From Bradyrhizobium ontarionense (GTDB lineage: Bacteria; Pseudomonadota; Alphaproteobacteria; Rhizobiales; Xanthobacteraceae), in the NCBI RefSeq assembly GCF_021088345.1, contig NZ_CP088156.1, positions 1,860,001 to 1,924,000 on the forward strand: 64,000 bases of DNA, read 5' to 3'. Both the position numbers and the translations under genes were made by a program. The notes below the pieces were generated by a model that searched no databases, had not been told where the DNA came from, and worked only from the letters and a program-made list of their open reading frames with translations. Shown here in pieces: positions 45,228 through 53,737 of this stretch (the stretch's first letter is position 1; each line of letters opens with the position of its first letter).

Positions 45228-46447
45228 TTCTAACTCAAAAGCCCGAGATCACCGCCAAGAACTATCTCTCCGTCGGGCCCGGCGAATACCCGTGCGGCAA
45301 CAACCTCTACCTGATCGTCACCCCAAGTGGCGGCCGCCGCTGGGCGTTCCGATACCAGCGCAACGGCATCATCAAGAAGATGGGCTTCGGTTCGGCCAAG
45401 GAAAGCGGCCTGAAGCTCTCCGAGGCCAGGGATAAGGCGATTGACGCTCTGCGGCTGCTGGCGAAGGGGACCGATCCGCGAGAGCACCGTGACGTAGAGA
45501 AACGCCGCACCCAGGGATCGCGCCAGTTCGGCGAATTCGCCGAGGAATGGCGGCGAACCTACGAGACCGGCATGAGGCACAAGGCCGCAAGAGCAAAGCT
45601 GAAGCGCATCGTGCAGGTCATCTGCCATCCGCTCCGCAAGCACTGGGTCCACGAGATCGAAACCGCACATGTCGTCAATGTGCTCATGCCGATCTGGCCC
45701 CAGCCTGAGACCTCCCGCTCCGCTCGCCAGATCATCAAAAAGATTCTTGACGCAGCGATCGCTCAAAACCTGCGACCGAAAGATAACCCGGCTGATTGGG
45801 CCAGCCGACTGCAACCGATCATGCCCAGGCAACGGCGGCGTGGCACGATACGGGGCGGCCACAAGGCGATGGACTACCAAGACCTACCGGCGTTCATGCA
45901 CAAGCTCAGCGCCATCTCGACGCAAAGCGCGCGGGCGCTCGAGGTCATTATTCTGACCTTGGGACGAACCGCCGAAGTGCAGAACATGCGCTGGGCGCAA
46001 GTCGATCTCGATAACGGAATCTGGGATCTTGGCTTTCTCGGCACCAAAAACGAGCGGTTGAAGCGCACGCCGTTGCCCCGGCAGACCCTGACCTATTTGC
46101 GCGAGGCTTACGACAGCTGCGTGAGTGACGAATTCGTGTTTCCCGGTCGCAGTCTAAAGACACCGATGAGCAACATGACCATGCTCAAGTATCTCAAGGA
46201 GCTCACCGGAGACGAATCCCTGACTGTGCACGGCTTCCGCACGACGTTTCGAACCTGGGCGCAGGAGCAAACCCACTTCGAGGAAGAAATCGTCGAGCAT
46301 TGCCTGCACCACATCACGGGCGATGATGCCGAAAAGGCCTATAAGCGCGGCGAGGCCCTGAAGAAGCGACTGCATGTGATGCAGACATTCGCGGACTTCG
46401 CAACACAACGACCAAAGAGCAATGTGACTCCGATAAAGGTCGCCTGA
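45221..46447 (+). CDS. Tyrosine integrase, P4/DUF4102 type
   Basis: A 408-residue site-specific recombinase. The N-terminal half carries the DUF4102-like arm-binding domain (GNNLYLIVTPSGGRRWAFRY) and SAM-like core domain. Catalytic residues are visible: Arg in ILTLGRTAEVQNMRW, His-x-x-Arg in LTVHGFRTTFRTWAQEQT, a second His in CLHHITGDD and Tyr in AEKAYKRGEALKK. The gene looks intact. Start GTG 45221 lies in the tRNA-like remnant; a later start is possible. Its place right after tRNA-Arg suggests it mediates integration there. Confidence 0.92.
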   Translation: MQLLTQKPEITAKNYLSVGPGEYPCGNNLYLIVTPSGGRRWAFRYQRNGIIKKMGFGSAKESGLKLSEARDKAIDALRLLAKGTDPREHRDVEKRRTQGSRQFGEFAEEWRRTYETGMRHKAARAKLKRIVQVICHPLRKHWVHEIETAHVVNVLMPIWPQPETSRSARQIIKKILDAAIAQNLRPKDNPADWASRLQPIMPRQRRRGTIRGGHKAMDYQDLPAFMHKLSAISTQSARALEVIILTLGRTAEVQNMRWAQVDLDNGIWDLGFLGTKNERLKRTPLPRQTLTYLREAYDSCVSDEFVFPGRSLKTPMSNMTMLKYLKELTGDESLTVHGFRTTFRTWAQEQTHFEEEIVEHCLHHITGDDAEKAYKRGEALKKRLHVMQTFADFATQRPKSNVTPIKVA

Positions 46448-46480
46448 AAGTTCAAGTATCCTCCTGCCCCGCCGAGGATG

Positions 46481-46705
46481 TCACCGCTCAGGCTGCTTGA
46501 TCCCATCGGGCAGGTTTTCCAAGAAGGATGCCAGATCTGCGCGCGTGATGATCGTCCGCGTGCCATACTTTCGGGTTCGCAGCCGCCCTTCTTTGATGGC
46601 CTTGTAAAGGGACGTTTGGCCCAGCGAAGACAGTACCGCAGCCTCAGGAACGGTGAGGCCGAGCTTTTCCGCAGCGTTTCGAAGCATCGGTTCGCGCTTT
46701 GGCAT
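46481..46705 (-). CDS. AlpA/excisionase-type helix-turn-helix protein
   Basis: A 74-residue MerR-like winged-helix protein. VPEAAVLSSLGQTSLYKAIK forms the helix-turn-helix and TRKYGTRTIITRADLASFL the wing plus helix. This is the architecture of excisionases (Xis/AlpA) that direct integrase excision. It faces the integrase gene convergently (33 bp). It is probably the recombination directionality factor of the element. Confidence 0.8.
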   Translation of the reverse strand: MPKREPMLRNAAEKLGLTVPEAAVLSSLGQTSLYKAIKEGRLRTRKYGTRTIITRADLASFLENLPDGIKQPER

Positions 46706-47272
46706 CTAGGGGTGGTCTCGCCTCATTTGTCGCCCGCGATATCTTTCCTTTGCCGCCGCGAATTGATCGCCGCGACGAAATCGAAGGCACGCAGATGCGA
46801 CGGATGGAGGCTAGGCGAATGCTTAGCAACACCCGAAGTCCCCAGGCGGAGTTTCGGACGCTATTTCGTGCAATTGGGATAGTTGAGAATCCTGACTGAA
46901 CCGACTGGCAGCGAAGCCACTCCGCGGATGCTGAGACCAGTCAAGAGGCCAGCCGCAGTGTTAACATAGTGTGGCGACTGTTGCCCCCTTTGCTGCGCCC
47001 TTGGCTCCATGGCTCTCCAAATCCTTCCGGACGTCCTTGGAGTGCCCCAAAGGAGATCGGCGCCAGGAATAGCCGATCCTTTCGCTTCAGTCTCCTGCGC
47101 CCGCTCCGGGTCTTGCAGCGCATATTCACGAGGAGGCAGAGATCCGGATGATACACGGCATAGCTTCCGGTTCGGCCCCCTGGACCGCCCCGCCGGCTCC
47201 CTCCAGCGGTTTGGAGCTTCGTCACGTCACTGCACCCAGCACAATCTGGGCGCCCCGCGACAGCCCGATCGC
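46706..47272. other. Gene-free region in the integrated element
   Basis: No frame on either strand has convincing coding character. I see no long repeat. It lies between the AlpA-like gene and the rep-like gene, both on the minus strand, and may hold a promoter or origin, which is not demonstrated. Confidence 0.4.
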
Positions 47273-47986
47273 TTACCTACCCTTCGGCCGGCCGCCACCC
47301 AGCAAATGTCGGTATCGGGTCCGAAGCTCCATGATCGCAAACCGGTCGAGCTCACCCCGCCGGTAGCGTTGACGCAACTCGTCCCGTGCTGGGTCCGGGA
47401 TCGCGGCGATCAATTCCCAACCTTCAGCAACGTCGTCGAAGAGCGCGACAATCCCTGGATCAAAGCGAGCGTCATCCTGCTGTTCGGCGAGCCGACGGAG
47501 CGTCACGTCGATGGTTTCCGGCCGACCATCAAGAGGGAGGCCCGCCGGCAATGCAGATTTGTTTTTATATAGTCCTTTATAGGCAGGTCCCTCAGGGCCC
47601 TGCGGCGAATCTTTATACGCAGGTCCCTTTTGGACCCGCGGAGCCGCAGGTCCCTTTCGACCCCGCGGACGCGCCGACTTATCCACAGGCGCCGGCACGT
47701 CACGGACGACGTAATCGATCTCGCCGAACCGATGTCCGTCGACAATTCGTTGCGCTTCGCGGGTGACGTAGCCGGCGGCGATCAACTCTCGGAAGATGCG
47801 CTGGAGCTTCTTGCGGCCGACCAGGAGGGTTCGCCCGATATGATCGAGGCGGACGTGCCATTTATGGGGACGCGACAAGAGATAGCCGAGGACGCCCTTG
47901 GCCTCGACCGAGAGGCGGGAATCCGCGAAGACCGCGTTCGGGACGATGGTGAACTGCGCCTTGTGCTCCCGACGGACAATGGTCAC
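47273..47986 (-). CDS. Winged-helix replication-initiator-like protein of an integrative element
   Basis: A 237-residue protein. The N-terminal part, FTIVPNAVFADSRLSVEAKG, VLGYLLSRPHKWHVRLDHIG and LQRIFRELIAAGYVTREAQR, is a winged helix of the kind found in replication-initiation and regulatory proteins of mobile elements. A basic, Gly/Pro-rich linker with short near-repeats (GPAYK appears more than once around residues 125-145) leads to a helical C-terminus. The start codon is GTG 47986, lying inside a perfect palindrome. Its function, replication versus regulation, is inferred. Confidence 0.7.
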   Translation of the reverse strand: MTIVRREHKAQFTIVPNAVFADSRLSVEAKGVLGYLLSRPHKWHVRLDHIGRTLLVGRKKLQRIFRELIAAGYVTREAQRIVDGHRFGEIDYVVRDVPAPVDKSARPRGRKGPAAPRVQKGPAYKDSPQGPEGPAYKGLYKNKSALPAGLPLDGRPETIDVTLRRLAEQQDDARFDPGIVALFDDVAEGWELIAAIPDPARDELRQRYRRGELDRFAIMELRTRYRHLLGGGRPKGR

Positions 47987-48000
47987 CGGCGGGTGACCAT
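47979..48000. promoter_or_regulatory. Perfect 9-4-9 palindrome over a GTG start
   Basis: ATGGTCACC (47979-47987) is exactly inverted as GGTGACCAT (47992-48000) with GGCG between. The GTG start of the replication-like gene is inside. A protein binding here would block translation initiation region DNA and probably transcription, so it may be the operator of this gene. Confidence 0.6.
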
Positions 48001-48410
48001 CCAGGTGAGCCCATGCAGATCGGCGCGAACTTCAGCCGGCCGACGGCACCCTACCCCGCCGAAACGGAGTGCGAAGCTCACGAGAGGATACGTCCCGTTC
48101 AGGAGCTTGCAGGACCTCGCATTGGTCGGAGCGCGCAGCTCACTCGGGCAATGGCCGCACGGCGACATATGTCGATTGTGCCACAGCAACTCTGGACTCG
48201 CATATCGCCGAGTCTTCGCTGTGCTACGCCGCCATGCGATCGACAGGTCGCGAAGGTCTAGGCCACGCGAGAGGCGTCAACCATGATGAACGTCGCCAGT
48301 GCGAGCCTTGCCGTGGACCGCATGCTGTCCCCCAAACCGGCCGCCCTGCTCAGCCGACTGTCCCTCAGAGAAACCGGCTCCCCTACTCTTCCAGGCCTTC
48401 TCCCACCCAA
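48001..48410. other. Gene-free region
   Basis: Several short open frames exist on both strands but none resembles a known family or has a good start. No repeat longer than about 12 bases was noticed. The 5' part is the probable promoter region of the replication-like gene. Confidence 0.4.
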
Positions 48411-48656
48411 TCAGTGCCGATTGTGATGTGATAGGACAGACTCCAGGCCGCGTTCTGTATCACTAGAGCTGACAATGCGGGGCTCGCCGCCCTCGGCAGC
48501 TTGCGCCGCTTTGACGAGACGCCTGACCTGCCTCGCCGTGCCGGCCAAGGCACGTCCCTGGATCTCCCGGAACTCCTCGTCAGTCGCCGCAATGATATCA
48601 TCGCTGAGCGCCTGGAGCAGGCGCGCGAGTTCGAGACGGGGGTGCCAGCGTGTCAT
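48411..48656 (-). CDS. Small helical protein coupled to the sigma-like gene
   Basis: An 81-residue mostly helical charged protein (RLELARLLQALSDDIIAATD, then EEFREIQGRALAGTARQVRR). I recognise no family. ATG 48656 overlaps the TGA of the sigma-like gene (ATGA), so translation is coupled to it. It could act as a partner of the sigma-like protein; this is inference from coupling only. Confidence 0.6.
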   Translation of the reverse strand: MTRWHPRLELARLLQALSDDIIAATDEEFREIQGRALAGTARQVRRLVKAAQAAEGGEPRIVSSSDTERGLESVLSHHNRH

Positions 48657-49243
48657 GGCGAGCTCCAATTCCGTTGGTGGCGGAGCAGCGCGCGCCGCAT
48701 TCGCCGCCGCGCAGTATCGTAATCGATAGCCGAGATGCCATACGCCCGGCAGATGTCCCTGGCCGCGAGGCCGTTGGCCAGCCCGTCGATGATCTGCAAC
48801 ACGACCGGATCTCCTGCAAACAGCCGGAACACCTCGGCGAGCCCTGCGACCGCCACAGCCACGCGTTCGGGATCGGCCAATTCGTCAACGGGATCGCTCG
48901 GGACGCCGTGCTGGCCGGGATCATCGCGGCTGACCAGTAGCCGTTGCTCGCTCCGAACGCGCCGCCAATAATCGTCGCAGAGGCTGCGCATGACGCCGGA
49001 CAGGAAAGCCAGGATCGGCACACCCAGCGGCTAGACCCGCGATCCGTCGAGAACGCGGAGGATGGCCTCATGCAGCACGTCGGCCCAGCCGATCCCTCCG
49101 GGTAGCCCGCGGCCCCACAATTGCGCCAGGGCCTTCAGGCGCACCAGATCGGTCTCAGACAGGGCCTCGATCGCGGCCGCCGCATCGGCGACGGTGCGAC
49201 CGGCGTTCGAGCCAACTCCAGGGGTGCCAATCGATCGTTCCAT
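48653..49243 (-). pseudogene. Sigma-70-like/helix-turn-helix gene with in-frame amber stop
   Basis: Two halves lie in the same frame. The first (from ATG 49243) ends GWADVLHEAILRVLDGSRV then TAG. The second continues without a shift as PLGVPILAFLSGVMRSLCDD and goes on to a terminal helix-turn-helix VLQIIDGLANGLAARDICRA. The two halves together follow the pattern of small sigma-like proteins of rhizobial islands. In such proteins a Trp before P-x-G-V-P would be expected, so TAG probably arose from TGG. A GTG at 49021 could restart the second half. Read as one gene, it has 196 codons. Confidence 0.7.
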
Positions 49244-49359
49244 GACCCCTATTATGCGGCCGAGCAGATACGTTGCGGACAGCCTCGGGAAAAATTTTCG
49301 GCCGTGTCCGCACTACCGTTCCGAGATCCGCATCCTCTCCATGCTGAGAGGAGAAAACC

Positions 49360-50235
49360 GTGAATCAGATCGCAAATGCACGCCGCTGGTATGCCGAAGA
49401 CCTACGCTGCAAGACGCCAGTCCTGCGCAACCCACACATCATCGAAGCCTTCGGCGCCGTCCCGCGAGAGGCGTTCGTCGGCGCAGGTCCTTGGTGGATC
49501 ATACCATACCCCTACCGGGAGCCGTTCATCACCCCGGACGACGATCCGAGTTGGCTCTATCACGACGTCCTGGTCTCGATCGACCCGACCCGGAAGCTCA
49601 ACAATGGGATGCCGAGCTTTTGGGCGCGCAATTTCGAGCACCTCGATATCGCCCGAGGTGAACGGGTGCTGCAGATCGGAGCGGGCAGCGGCTACTATTC
49701 AGCCGTGCTCGCCGAAATTGTCGGGCCCTCCGGGCAGGTGACCGCGATCGAAGTCGACCCAGATCTGGCCGCTCGAGCCGAGACCAACCTGAGGAGCTGG
49801 CCCCAGGTCAAGGTGATCTCGGGCGACGGCCGAGATTTCCATGCCGGCGCGAGCGACCATGACGTCACGATCGTGTTCGCAGGCTGCACGCATCCCGCAG
49901 CGAGATGGCTCGATGGCCTCGCCGACAACGGGCGGCTGCTGCTCCCGCTGACCATAGAGGATTGGTCTGGCTTCCTGCTGCGCGTGGTCCGCCGCGGCGC
50001 TTCGTTCGAGGCATCATCGATCGGCGGCGTCAGCATCTACCCCTGCACAAACGGCCGGGATGAGGACGCCAGCCGCCGGCTGAAGAGCGCCCTCGAGAAC
50101 TCGCCGATCATGAATGCTCCGATCCAAGCACTCCACCGTGGCATTCCATCATCCGCCGAGTCCGAACGGGTCTGGTATCAGGCACCCGGCTTCTGGCTGG
50201 AGCGGCGAGGATCGGAGGTCGATGCGACCACATAG
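49360..50235 (+). CDS. Protein-L-isoaspartate O-methyltransferase-like protein
   Basis: A 291-residue SAM-dependent methyltransferase. HIIEAFGAVPREAFVGAGPW near residue 28 is the PCMT N-terminal hallmark. The SAM site motif VLQIGAGSGYYSAVLAEIVG (about residue 107) and IEVDPDLAARAE follow. Residues 160-291 include an extra C-terminal part beyond the usual PCMT size (about 210), so its substrate may differ from isoaspartate. GTG 49360 has GAGGAG upstream. It is one of the few intact island cargo genes here. Confidence 0.82.
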   Translation: MNQIANARRWYAEDLRCKTPVLRNPHIIEAFGAVPREAFVGAGPWWIIPYPYREPFITPDDDPSWLYHDVLVSIDPTRKLNNGMPSFWARNFEHLDIARGERVLQIGAGSGYYSAVLAEIVGPSGQVTAIEVDPDLAARAETNLRSWPQVKVISGDGRDFHAGASDHDVTIVFAGCTHPAARWLDGLADNGRLLLPLTIEDWSGFLLRVVRRGASFEASSIGGVSIYPCTNGRDEDASRRLKSALENSPIMNAPIQALHRGIPSSAESERVWYQAPGFWLERRGSEVDATT

Positions 50236-50575
50236 CAGGCCGAAGGCGGCAACGGCGACACCACCTGACGCGCAATCCGAGGCATCGGCTAATACGGCCT
50301 TCCCCTCAGCTCGGGCGGAATGCGTCAGCCTAGTCTCCAAGACTCCATCTGCCGGCGCAGACCGAGTAGCGAATACTCGGCTTGTCGGGGATGATCCGAG
50401 TCTTTGCCAGAGTTCGCTACAGCACGATCAGTGCCGAAATGATCTTTGACTTTGTTCGCAAAAATCTTAATAGCGGCACGCCCACCGACCGACCGGCACG
50501 GCTGAACGCAAGCCATGTCAATGGCTTGCAGTTCAACCGGCGAGCCGCTTTTATCTTGCCCTAGAACGTCGACTT
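50236..50575. other. Gene-free region before IS66
   Basis: No recognisable gene. Open frames are short and unrelated to known families. The IS66 left end follows at 50576. Confidence 0.4.
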
Positions 50576-50657
50576 GTAAGCGTCCGGTCTCTGCACGCCT
50601 TCCCCCTCGTGTGTTGTCGTTCCATTTCGAGTTCTCTGCTGCTGTGGAGAATCTCCG

Positions 50658-51554
50658 GTGGGATCCAAACATTTCGAGAACAGAGCGCGCCGCGAATGGT
50701 GGTCGCTGCACATCGAAGCGTGGCGTCGCAGCGGTCTCGGGATCCGCAAATACTGCCAGCAACAACGTCTGACCGAGAACACTCTGCGGCGTTGGCTGAA
50801 GCGGCTGGCCGGCAACGAGACTGCGCTCAAACTCGAGAAATATCAGACGGAATTGCGCCGCGAGCGCGCCCGGGAAGAGCGAGAAAAGGCGCTCCGAAAG
50901 CAGAAGCAGCGCAGGTTCACGGTCACCTCGGATGTGCGCAATCGGGCGTCCCAGGCATTCTGGGCGATGCATGTCGAGGCACTGAACTGGAGCGGAATGG
51001 AGCTCCGCGCCTACGCCTCGGCGATGCAGCTGTCGCCGCATTCGCTGCGCAAATGGCGCGACCGACTGGCCGCCGGCGAGGTCACGATCGACTGGCGTGC
51101 CCATCTTCATCCCTCCGCCCGTCCCGCCGTTAGCACTAGTGCTAGGAACTCACAGCCCGAACGCCGCTTGACAGCCGCCGAGATCGGCGATCCGACCGCG
51201 CCCAAAATGCCAGCCCGCCGCTTCTTCAGCGACGAGGAAAAGCTCGCGATCGCCAAGGAAACCGAGCTACCAGGCGCCAAGGTCTCTGCCGTCGCCCGCA
51301 AGCATGGGATCGTCACCGGGCTGCTGTTCCGCTGGCGCGCGCAGTTCGGCATCGCGCAAAAGAAGCGCTCCAAGCTCGCCCGTGTCGTGCTGCCCAACGA
51401 CCTGCCCGCAGCACGCGCCCTGCGCGATCTCGTGCGTCCACCGGAGGGCATGATGGTCGTCGATCTCCGTGATGGACGGCGCGTCTTCGCTCCCGCCGGC
51501 AGCGATCCGGATGCGGTGCGAGCGCAGATCGAAAGCGGAGAGACAGCATCATGA
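50658..51554 (+). CDS. tnpA: IS66 accessory protein TnpA
   Basis: A 298-residue IS66-type TnpA with duplicated helix-turn-helix-like N-terminal segments: WWSLHIEAWRRSGLGIRKYC (about residue 14) and, repeated about 85 residues on, AFWAMHVEALNWSGMELRAY, then an additional DNA-binding domain about 190-230 (FFSDEEKLAIAKETELPG onwards). TnpA is needed with TnpB and TnpC. The GTG start and the 4-bp overlap with tnpB are as in other IS66 elements. Confidence 0.88.
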   Translation: MGSKHFENRARREWWSLHIEAWRRSGLGIRKYCQQQRLTENTLRRWLKRLAGNETALKLEKYQTELRRERAREEREKALRKQKQRRFTVTSDVRNRASQAFWAMHVEALNWSGMELRAYASAMQLSPHSLRKWRDRLAAGEVTIDWRAHLHPSARPAVSTSARNSQPERRLTAAEIGDPTAPKMPARRFFSDEEKLAIAKETELPGAKVSAVARKHGIVTGLLFRWRAQFGIAQKKRSKLARVVLPNDLPAARALRDLVRPPEGMMVVDLRDGRRVFAPAGSDPDAVRAQIESGETAS

Positions 51555-51904
51555 TGTTCGTTCCTGCAGGCGTGAAGGTGCACCTGGCGCTCGGCTACAC
51601 CGACATGCGCAAAGGCATGGATGGGCTCGCAATGCTGGTGCAGGACACGCTCAAGAAGGATCCGTTCTCGGGTCATCTGTTTGCCTTCCGCGGCAAGAAG
51701 GCATCGATCCTGAAGGTCCTGTTCTGGGACGGAAGCGGCCTTTGTCTGTTCACCAAACGCATCGACCAGGGCGGCTTCGTGTGGCCGGTGATGGCGGGCT
51801 ATGATGGCTCGATCACGCTCTCTCCTGCGCAGCTCGCGATGCTGATCGAAGGCATCGACTGGCGCGCGCCAGAGCGTGTCTGGAAGCCTGCCATTGCAGG
51901 ATGA
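51551..51904 (+). CDS. tnpB: IS66 accessory protein TnpB
   Basis: A 117-residue IS66 Orf2/TnpB: VPAGVKVHLALGYTDMRKGM near the start, then DGLAMLVQDTLKKDPFSGHL, the AFRGKKASILKVLFWDGSGL segment and LLIEGIDWRAPE-type end. It is complete. Confidence 0.95.
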   Translation: MMFVPAGVKVHLALGYTDMRKGMDGLAMLVQDTLKKDPFSGHLFAFRGKKASILKVLFWDGSGLCLFTKRIDQGGFVWPVMAGYDGSITLSPAQLAMLIEGIDWRAPERVWKPAIAG

Positions 51905-51973
51905 TCTGCAAAATGTAGTGCTGAACTGAGTTGCGATTCTTCTACGAATCAGTGTGTTCGAGTACCATCGGAC

Positions 51974-53335
51974 ATGCAGCTCGATCTCACCAATCTCCCA
52001 TCCGATCCTGAGCTTCTGCAGCGCCTGGTGCGCGACATCGCGGCCGCCATCGATCACCGCGATACTGAGATCCAGCGTCTCAAGTCCATCATCAAACAGC
52101 TGCAGCGAATGCAGTTCGGCCGTAGTTCCGAGCGCATCGATCCCGACCAGCTTGCACTCGGTTTGGAGGATCTCGACAGCGACATCGGGCGCGTCGAGGA
52201 AGCGCAACCGAAGATCACACCGGAAGCCAACTCTTCGCCGCGACGCCGCCCGCTGCCCGATCATCTGCCACGCGAAGACGTTCTGCTCGACGTGCAGGAT
52301 CGAGTCTGCAGCTGCTGTGGCGGCGCTCTCCATCTGATTGGTGAGAGCGTCAGCGAGATGCTGGATTGGGTCCCGGCGCAGCTTCGCGTCCTGCGTACGA
52401 CCCGTCCGAAATACGCCTGCCGCGCCTGCAGCACGGTGGTGCAAGCCGGAGCGCCAGAGCGATTGATCGCTGGCGGCCTGGCGACGCCTGCGCTGCTCGC
52501 GCACGTGTTGATCAGCAAGTATTGCGATCATCTTCCGCTCTATCGGCAGTCGCAGATCTTCGACCGTCACGGCGTCGATCTCTGCCGCTCGACGCTCGCG
52601 GGCTGGGTTGGTGGCGCATGCTGGTGGCTTGAGGCCTTGCACGAACGGCTGTGCAAGAGTGTGTTCGCCTCCAACCATCTTTTTGCCGATGGCACACCGA
52701 TTCCAGTGCTCGATCCTGGCCGCGGACGAACCAAGACAGGACGGCTCTGGGTGTACGCCCGCGAGCAACGGCCCTGGAGCGGACCTGAACCTCCGGCGGC
52801 CATCTACCTGTTCGCTCCAGATCGCAAGGCGGAGCGACCGGTCGCACATCTTGCTGCCTTCAAGGGCATCCTGCATGTCGACGGATATGCTGGCTTCGAG
52901 CAGCTGGCCGACAAGGAGGGCATCACGCTCGCAGCGTGTTGGAGCCACTCGCGACGCAAGTTCTACGACGTGGCCGAAGCCACGACGTCCCCCGTGGCAG
53001 CAGAAGCCCTGCGCCGGATCGGCGAGCTCTATGCGATCGAGGCGCGCATCCGCGGCCAATCGCCTGACTACCGACTTGCCGAGCGCAGGATGTTCTCCAA
53101 GCCAATCGTCGGCGCGCTGAACGTCTGGCTCGATGCACAGCTCCGCCTGGTCTCCGGCCGCAGCACGCTTGCCGAGGCAATCCGCTATGCACTCTCGCGC
53201 TGGCATGGGCTGACTCGCTTCCTGAACGACGGGCGCGTCGAGCTCGACACCAATCCGGTCGAACGCGCAATCCGTCCTGTCGCCCTCGGTCGCAAGAACC
53301 ATTTGTTCGCCAGACGGCGCAAAGTCGGGTGCTAA
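51974..53335 (+). CDS. tnpC: IS66 transposase TnpC, C-terminally truncated
   Basis: A 453-residue DDE transposase of IS66. An N-terminal leucine-zipper-like helix (VRDIAAAIDHRDTEIQRLKS) is followed by a zinc-binding cluster CSCCGG and CRAC, and the DDE domain with LFADGTPIPVLDPGRGRTKT, HVDGYAGFEQLADKEGITLA and VELDTNPVERAIRPVALGRK. About 60-80 residues after KNHLFA are missing and replaced by RRRKVGC, so the protein is probably inactive. Confidence 0.85.
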   Translation: MQLDLTNLPSDPELLQRLVRDIAAAIDHRDTEIQRLKSIIKQLQRMQFGRSSERIDPDQLALGLEDLDSDIGRVEEAQPKITPEANSSPRRRPLPDHLPREDVLLDVQDRVCSCCGGALHLIGESVSEMLDWVPAQLRVLRTTRPKYACRACSTVVQAGAPERLIAGGLATPALLAHVLISKYCDHLPLYRQSQIFDRHGVDLCRSTLAGWVGGACWWLEALHERLCKSVFASNHLFADGTPIPVLDPGRGRTKTGRLWVYAREQRPWSGPEPPAAIYLFAPDRKAERPVAHLAAFKGILHVDGYAGFEQLADKEGITLAACWSHSRRKFYDVAEATTSPVAAEALRRIGELYAIEARIRGQSPDYRLAERRMFSKPIVGALNVWLDAQLRLVSGRSTLAEAIRYALSRWHGLTRFLNDGRVELDTNPVERAIRPVALGRKNHLFARRRKVGC

Positions 53336-53339
53336 GGAA

Positions 53340-53510
53340 CTGAAAAAGCGGTTTCCCATGCTCCAGATTATGTAGCCTGCGTTTACGCCGGGAATGGCAT
53401 GGTTCATCAGAAGCTTGGAGTCGACCTCAGAGACACCGGCTGCTGTCGCAATCGTACGGAAGGTTTGGCGGAGGTCATTACCCCACTTCGATAGCATTTC
53501 TGGCGGTGAA
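53340..53510 (-). pseudogene. Tyrosine integrase C-terminal fragment
   Basis: The minus strand encodes MLSKWGNDLRQTFRTIATAA and further GVSEVDSKLLMNHAIPGVNA with GYI. This matches the C-terminal end of phage-type integrases, including the HxxR-like DLRQTFR and LMNHAIPGVNAGYI with the last Tyr. Neither the N-terminal part nor a complete C-terminus is present. It abuts the truncated IS66 on the left. Confidence 0.75.
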
Positions 53511-53737
53511 GCATTGCTGGCCCATTTCGCGGCCGCCGATATGGAGCGGCTGACGCCGCAATTGCGCCCGGAGATGCCGACCGGGCTCGACTACTATCCC
53601 CTGCCCAAACCCGGCGAGCGCTTTCCGCGATCGATCAAGATGGGGTTAGATCGATCGACATAACAACCGGCCAAGTCTTACGAACCAAGCGATTCGACGA
53701 AATTCGCAATCCGGTTGGACGTCGGGCGATACTAGTT

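Larger units (their letters stand above)
50576..53335 (+). mobile_element. IS66-family insertion sequence, right end missing
   Basis: The left terminus begins GTAAGCGTCCGG at 50576, an IS66-type end. tnpA, tnpB and tnpC follow in the usual order with the ATGA overlap between tnpA and tnpB. tnpC ends early (453 residues versus roughly 510-540 in the family), the normal ending after KNHLFA is replaced, and no matching inverted right end is found downstream. It now abuts an integrase fragment. Confidence 0.85.

Noticed and set aside
46941-47225. Frame of 94 codons in the gene-free region of the island
   Set aside because: Low-complexity Gly/Arg-rich start, no recognised domain, poor start context; left as intergenic.
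51107-53497. Minus-strand 796-codon frame opposite IS66 genes
   Set aside because: Only its first about 40 residues (the integrase fragment) have meaning; the remainder is a shadow of tnpA-tnpC.
53394-53663. Plus-strand 89-codon frame after IS66
   Set aside because: Its first half is antisense to the integrase fragment. The second half (ADMERLTPQLRPEMPTGLDY) does not look random, but I could not match it to any family, so it is mentioned only as part of the remnant zone.
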